In this document: in pieces, positions 17,203-25,592 of the stretch | How positions within the stretch are numbered: the stretch's first letter is position 1 | Layout: every line of letters begins with the position of its first letter | Source of the DNA: Podila epigama | Taxonomy: Eukaryota > Mortierellomycota > Mortierellomycetes > Mortierellales > Mortierellaceae | DNA: 25,592 nucleotides | Direction: 5' to 3' | Assembly: GCA_015679605.1 (NCBI GenBank) | Contig: JAAAVE010000230.1 | Span: forward strand, 1 to 25,592 | Notes under the pieces: model-generated | What the model was told of the DNA's origin: nothing | Databases searched by the model: none | Seen by the model: only the letters and a program-made list of their open reading frames with translations | Made by a program: the position numbers and the translations under genes

Positions 17203-18189
17203 ATATCTATCTTAAGCTAATAAATACTTCGTTAATATTTTCCTTACCACCACACATACTCGATCACCTATTTCTTGCTTTTGTTGTCTTGCTAATTGTT
17301 AACTTCACAATCTGTCTTTGTAGTCATGGTGCTAAAACAAAGCAGGTGAGCCACGTAAATCAAACGAGAAGGATGGCGAGAAGTATTGATTGCATGAAAT
17401 GGATTGAAGGTTCAAAGTGCTCTTGCATGCCGCAATGTCCTAAAGGAAGCAAGTGATAACCAAAACTGGATGTTCATTGATATGATTCAGTCCTACTCTT
17501 AGGGAAGGTGAGTGCCTATCGTGACACTTGGTTCATGTCTGGTTGTGGTGCTAGAACACATGCTTACGACACATAACATCGTGAGGCGCCAAGAGATGAC
17601 AAGGCACTGAGTTGTTTCTGTGAATGAGAACTGTGAGCCAACAACAAAGCTAATGTATCATCACCATGACTATGCTTACTGCAGGAAACAATACTAGCTC
17701 TGGCAACATTGCCATGGCAACACACCAAGAGTTTACAGCAAGGAGATACACCGCTGAAAAACAGGAGGTGAATGTTGGCTGGCTTGTCTGGTTGCAAGAA
17801 TCGCGTTCAGGACTGATTTTTATCCTTCTCAGACTGATACAGTGAAACAGGTGCAAGGTTCATCTGTTAACCACCCAAACACCCAACAACGCCCACAAAA
17901 GAAAGAAAGAAAGAGAGAGCGGGAAAAAAAAACTGCACTTGCATTAGTAATGGATCCGTGAGAGGGGCGATGATGTTTTATTGTTTGGAAAGAGTACCCC
18001 ATGCTTACTTAGCTGAGGAAGGTGCAGTGAGCTGTTCCGATATCACCTTTGACAACAGCGTTGTCAAGTGTAATCTCCGTTCCTCAAGTGTGATCCTGTT
18101 GATTGTGCAAGCGTTATGAAAAGAAGCAGTGTTAAAGTATGATTAAAAAGTTGCGCGGTATTTATATTCTACGTAATTGGAGGCAAAAA
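17203..18189. other. intergenic between convergent genes
   Basis: About 1 kb between the 3' ends of the transporter (+) and the rhodanese gene (-). Apart from the AATAAA at 17219-17224 and a short AAAGAAAGAAAGA tract near 17900, I see no gene, RNA or repeat of note. Confidence 0.55.
17219..17224 (+). terminator. AATAAA polyadenylation signal of the UNC93-like gene
   Basis: AATAAA begins 17 nt after the TAA stop in AT-rich sequence, fitting a compact 3' UTR for a highly expressed gene. Confidence 0.6.
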
Positions 18190-19873
18190 TTATCCACTCA
18201 AAGTGCGTTCTCCTTCACAGTTTGTTTTGCGCATCTCAAGGACCACAGTGGGCCGAACTCGAAGACGGTGTTCATGCATCGGCCTCACTCCGGGGCGTGC
18301 CTTCATCCCTGGGTATGTCTTTTCTATCTGCTTTTGCTTTTCATCCATCTCCCGCACCATATCCACGCATGAACTCGTTCCACATGTTCCCTCATGTTTG
18401 GTAAGGCAAGAAGGACAAGCAATCATCAAGAGATTGCACGTCATGTTCGAGCAGTTAAAGTAGGTGTCGCATGCTGTCCCACAAATATGGCACTTGGCAA
18501 GCACATCATCCGTGATCGGCTCTCCAAGCCGCTTATCGAATGTGAAGTTCTTGCCCTTGAAGATGGACGAGACTTCCCTAGCGGGCGCTGGTGTGGATGC
18601 CTCCTGCGATATTGTTGCTTCTATTGCTGCTGCTGCTTTTGCAGCTTCTGTTTCCTGTTCCTGGATAAACCGACCGTACGCTGTGACACCTCCTTGCAAT
18701 GTCTTGACCGATTTGAATCCCTTTGATTTGAGGAGGGCGCCAGAACGAGTACAACGGATGCCACCTGTGCAATACATGTATATGTCTTGGTCTTCTTTGC
18801 CTTTGCAAATTTCCAGCATTGCATCCACATTCTCTTTGAAAGTTGTAACATCTGGGCGTATCGCGTGTTCAAAGTGACCAATTGAGCTAGTTATGGTACC
18901 ATATGCATTTTCAATGTTAGTCGAGATATAAAACAAGTGCCATACTGGACGTAAGATTGCGGCAAAAGTAAACACAATACCCATACACAGAACCTAAACG
19001 TACCTTTCATAATGATTACGCATATCAATTAAAATTGGAGGCTTTGATAGTGATGACAGCTCTTTGTGCCATTCTTCAGCTGTGAGATACGTTGGTTCAT
19101 TGTTGAGATCAAATGTGCTGTTATCAATTCCATCTGCAACCAGCTAAAATGTGAGGAAAGGGACTGTTAGAAACAGTTGTACAAATTTCAATTGATTCGA
19201 TCAGGGAGTGTCATGAAAAGAAAAGAGGCATGAGAAAGGAAAATACCTGAGCTTTGATCCTGACATGAAGCTTCTTGAATGCCTTTCCTTCAGTCGTGGC
19301 AGGATTGAATCGGATCTTGTCAAAGATGGGCCACTGGACCGAGTAGTACTTCTTAAACTCTTCCATTCGATCTTTGGGACAGCTCACCTGAACATTGATG
19401 CCCTCCGCAGAGACATATATTCTTCCCACGACATCCATCTTTCGTAGGTCTGTGAGGAAAAAGTATTGGATTTTGACCAGATCGTCAGAAGAAATAGGAC
19501 GAAACTGATAAAAGGAGAGGGTAACATAATCCTTCGAAGGTGGGTGAGGTGTCTGCTGGCTGTAGTCACGCATGAGCTTTAGCGTCACCTTTGAGAGATC
19601 AGCTACACCCGGGTCTTTCACATAGGCAACTCCGTCGGCGGATACGGAGCTGTGGTGATGGTCATTGTTTGATGCAAAGTCATTGGCAAGGGAACCCTGG
19701 GACGAGTAAAAGTTGGCTCGGGAAATACTGGATCGAGTCAGGTACAGAGGGATGTGAGTGTGAATTGATGGGGGCTTGACTGATTTTAACAGCAATGGCG
19801 ACCGATTTCTTGTAGTGGAGGCAATGAGGCTGCATGCTGTGTGCAGTAATAGCCGATGTCGGGCTGAGAACAT
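18190..19873 (-). CDS. TrhO/TSTD2-type rhodanese-domain protein, mitochondrial-like
   Basis: Three exons, 19873-19247, 19143-19004 and 18886-18190, encode about 487 aa. After a long N-terminal extension comes the TrhO-type domain (YVSAEGINVQVS). The rhodanese domain follows, with ILIDMRNHYESSIGHFEHAI and active-site loop CTGGIRC (Cys295). The C-terminal Cys-rich region is CHICGTACDTYFNC...CPSC, as in the rhodanese C-terminal module, and probably binds zinc. Bacterial TrhO (YceA) hydroxylates wobble U34 of tRNA with O2; the animal homologue is TSTD2. The first ~60 residues are rich in Arg, Ser and Leu and lack acidic residues, suggesting mitochondrial import and a role in mitochondrial tRNA. 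That localisation is inference. The gene is divergent from the Pkc1 gene. Confidence 0.87.
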
Positions 19874-20461
19874 TGTGTTTGTTTGTGTCTTGTGAGAGAA
19901 GTTGATGCTTTCAATGAATCTTGTTTTTTTTCAAACATGTCAACATGTCCACATTTGCCAATGCCGAGGGAGCAAACGGAAAAGATACTCGGTTAAGGGG
20001 TTCTCCTGTTCTGACCACAAAAGACTGGAGCCGTTCGAGCGTCACCTCACTCACTTCAGGGACGCTGCCAGCGACGATGATCACATTGCGGATCGAATCA
20101 TGCCAGTGGTGACCATCATGGACTACAATAACATCAGAGACACCAGTGATACCAGTGTTTACAAGTGACACCAGTGACACACCAAAGACACCAATGACAC
20201 CAATGACAATTCTCGGCGTACCTTCTGAGAATGTGTGGGGGGATTTATTCAGAAATAGAGAAAAGGGGTATTTTTGGAATTACACCTCATCACTTTTAAG
20301 AACATCCCCACCAAGAACTTACCCCCTTTTACTTGTTCCTGAGCATACCCCTGTTACCTCTCGGCTTACGTCGAACCGCCATCACCCTGCAGCACCACAC
20401 ACACCCATCCACACACTCTTCGATTTACAGCACCTTTGACAACAAAGACTAATCTTACATC
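19874..20461. promoter_or_regulatory. divergent promoter region (rhodanese gene / PKC1)
   Basis: 588 bp shared by two outward-facing genes. It contains a degenerate ACACCA(G/A)TG repeat cluster at about 20137-20210 and, nearer Pkc1, AAAGGGGTA and ACCCCTGTT, which contain AGGGG/CCCCT cores resembling stress-response elements. No clear TATA box. Two overlapping ~89-codon frames here, one per strand, are not supported as genes. Confidence 0.5.
20137..20210. repeat. degenerate GACACCA(G/A)TGA repeat cluster
   Basis: Repeated GACACCAGTGA, TACCAGTG and GACACCAATGACACCAATGA units with a core period near 9-12 nt, including two perfect consecutive GACACCAAT units. Located in the divergent promoter. 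Confidence 0.7.
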
Positions 20462-24850
<4,389 letters not shown>

Positions 24851-25592
24851 CCTGACAACTCACTGTTGTCTTACGATTTCAAACTGTGAATGTACATGGA
24901 TACCCCTTAAGATTATTTGCTCTCCTTTTTTTGGAGTCGTGAAAAACGTTTTCGCCCCTCGTCATTTCTGTTCCATTTCCCCTTTTGCAATTAGTACATC
25001 ATCAATATTCACACTCAACACAACACACGCCGTCAACAGCAACAGTAATAACAGCCCAGCAGCATCTATTACCTCACCCAGCAAGACAAGTAGCAAAGAA
25101 ACACAAAAAAAAACACCAGAAAAAAACGTTAGTTTCCCAACCTCAAAGGAACACTTAAAAGCAAACACGCAAAAAAAGAAAGGTGCAGAGTCACTTCTTT
25201 GAATAATGTAAGAGCAATGTTAAAGCATTGTCCAATCAACTTGTCAACAACAGGCCGCACGCTACCCTATCTTTTTCAGCAACATGCCATACAATACCTG
25301 AAAGACAGCATTCTGAGAGGATGAAGAAGCCTGGATGGAGACAGCACAATCTCTGTTTTGCCTACCCCTCCATCTCTCGCCAGACTGACCCCCCCGCCCC
25401 TTCGTCATGTCTCCTATCCCCCCCTCCTCTTTCCCCTGTCTTTTTTTTCAGTGTTTTGTGACATTGACTCGCGATGTGATGCGATCAGCAATTATTTTTG
25501 GCTCTTTGTCTTGTACTGAACAAAAAAAAAAAAGTCAAAGCATTGTTTGCGATGAGCACTCAGCTGACGTTTTTTCTTTTTTTTTTTTTTTT
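24851..25592. other. PKC1 3' flank to the contig end, no gene seen
   Basis: About 740 nt of A-rich and then C/T-rich sequence with a CAACAGCAACAGTAATAACAG-type stretch near 25032, A-runs near 25105-25130 and a C-rich tract near 25390-25430. No coding region or RNA was identified. Confidence 0.55.
25567..25592. repeat. poly-T tract at the contig edge
   Basis: The window ends in a nearly uninterrupted run of T, a likely assembly breakpoint. Confidence 0.85.

Noticed and set aside
19902-20180. Overlapping ~89-codon ORFs on both strands in the divergent promoter
   Set aside because: Mutually overlapping, spanning a simple repeat cluster, no domain; the minus one begins at a non-ATG codon.

Overview
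The window looks like a contig from a filamentous, early-diverging fungus. The evidence is intron-rich genes with short GT-AG introns (about 95-155 nt), a fungal-type Pkc1 (HR1-HR1-C2-C1-C1-linker-AGC kinase), an antizyme decoded by +1 frameshifting, an UNC93-like transporter and a Gln/Pro-rich single-pass membrane protein. Mortierellomycota is my best guess; that is inference from protein style, not from a search. Both ends are low-complexity (TTTTA repeats on the left, poly-T on the right), as expected where an assembly broke.

Layout, left to right. 197-1250 (+) is an ornithine decarboxylase antizyme with four exons and a CCC-TGA +1 shift site. 1987-3375 (+) is a PHOSPHO1-type HAD phosphatase with six exons. 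3875-6209 (+) is a single-pass membrane protein with an extracellular-type N-terminal half and a Q/P-rich tail holding a 17-residue tandem repeat. 6398-6733 (-) is a two-exon, 66-aa secreted peptide with six cysteines, too fragmented to appear as a normal ORF. About 3 kb without a recognisable gene follows. 9800-10702 (-) is a bHLH transcription factor with an extended loop. About 5 kb of microsatellite-rich non-coding DNA separates it from the divergent UNC93-like transporter at 15662-17202 (+). 18190-19873 (-) is a three-exon TrhO/TSTD2-type rhodanese protein with a mitochondrial-type N-terminus. 588 bp away and divergent from it, 20462-24850 (+) is a ten-exon Pkc1 orthologue of 1127 aa.

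The genes form no cluster or pathway. They are mostly single-copy housekeeping genes: polyamine control, phospho-head-group metabolism, tRNA wobble modification and cell-wall integrity signalling. The accessory-looking items are the secreted cysteine-rich peptide and the repeat-tailed membrane protein, which lie tail-to-tail.

Most worth following up: (i) the antizyme shift site with a perfect 10-bp hairpin 28 nt downstream; (ii) the unannotated cysteine-rich secreted peptide; (iii) an in-frame 135-nt optional intron in the membrane protein; (iv) a NAGNAG acceptor that would add one Ser next to the alpha-C helix of the Pkc1 kinase domain. No mobile element, tRNA, rRNA or CRISPR array was recognised.
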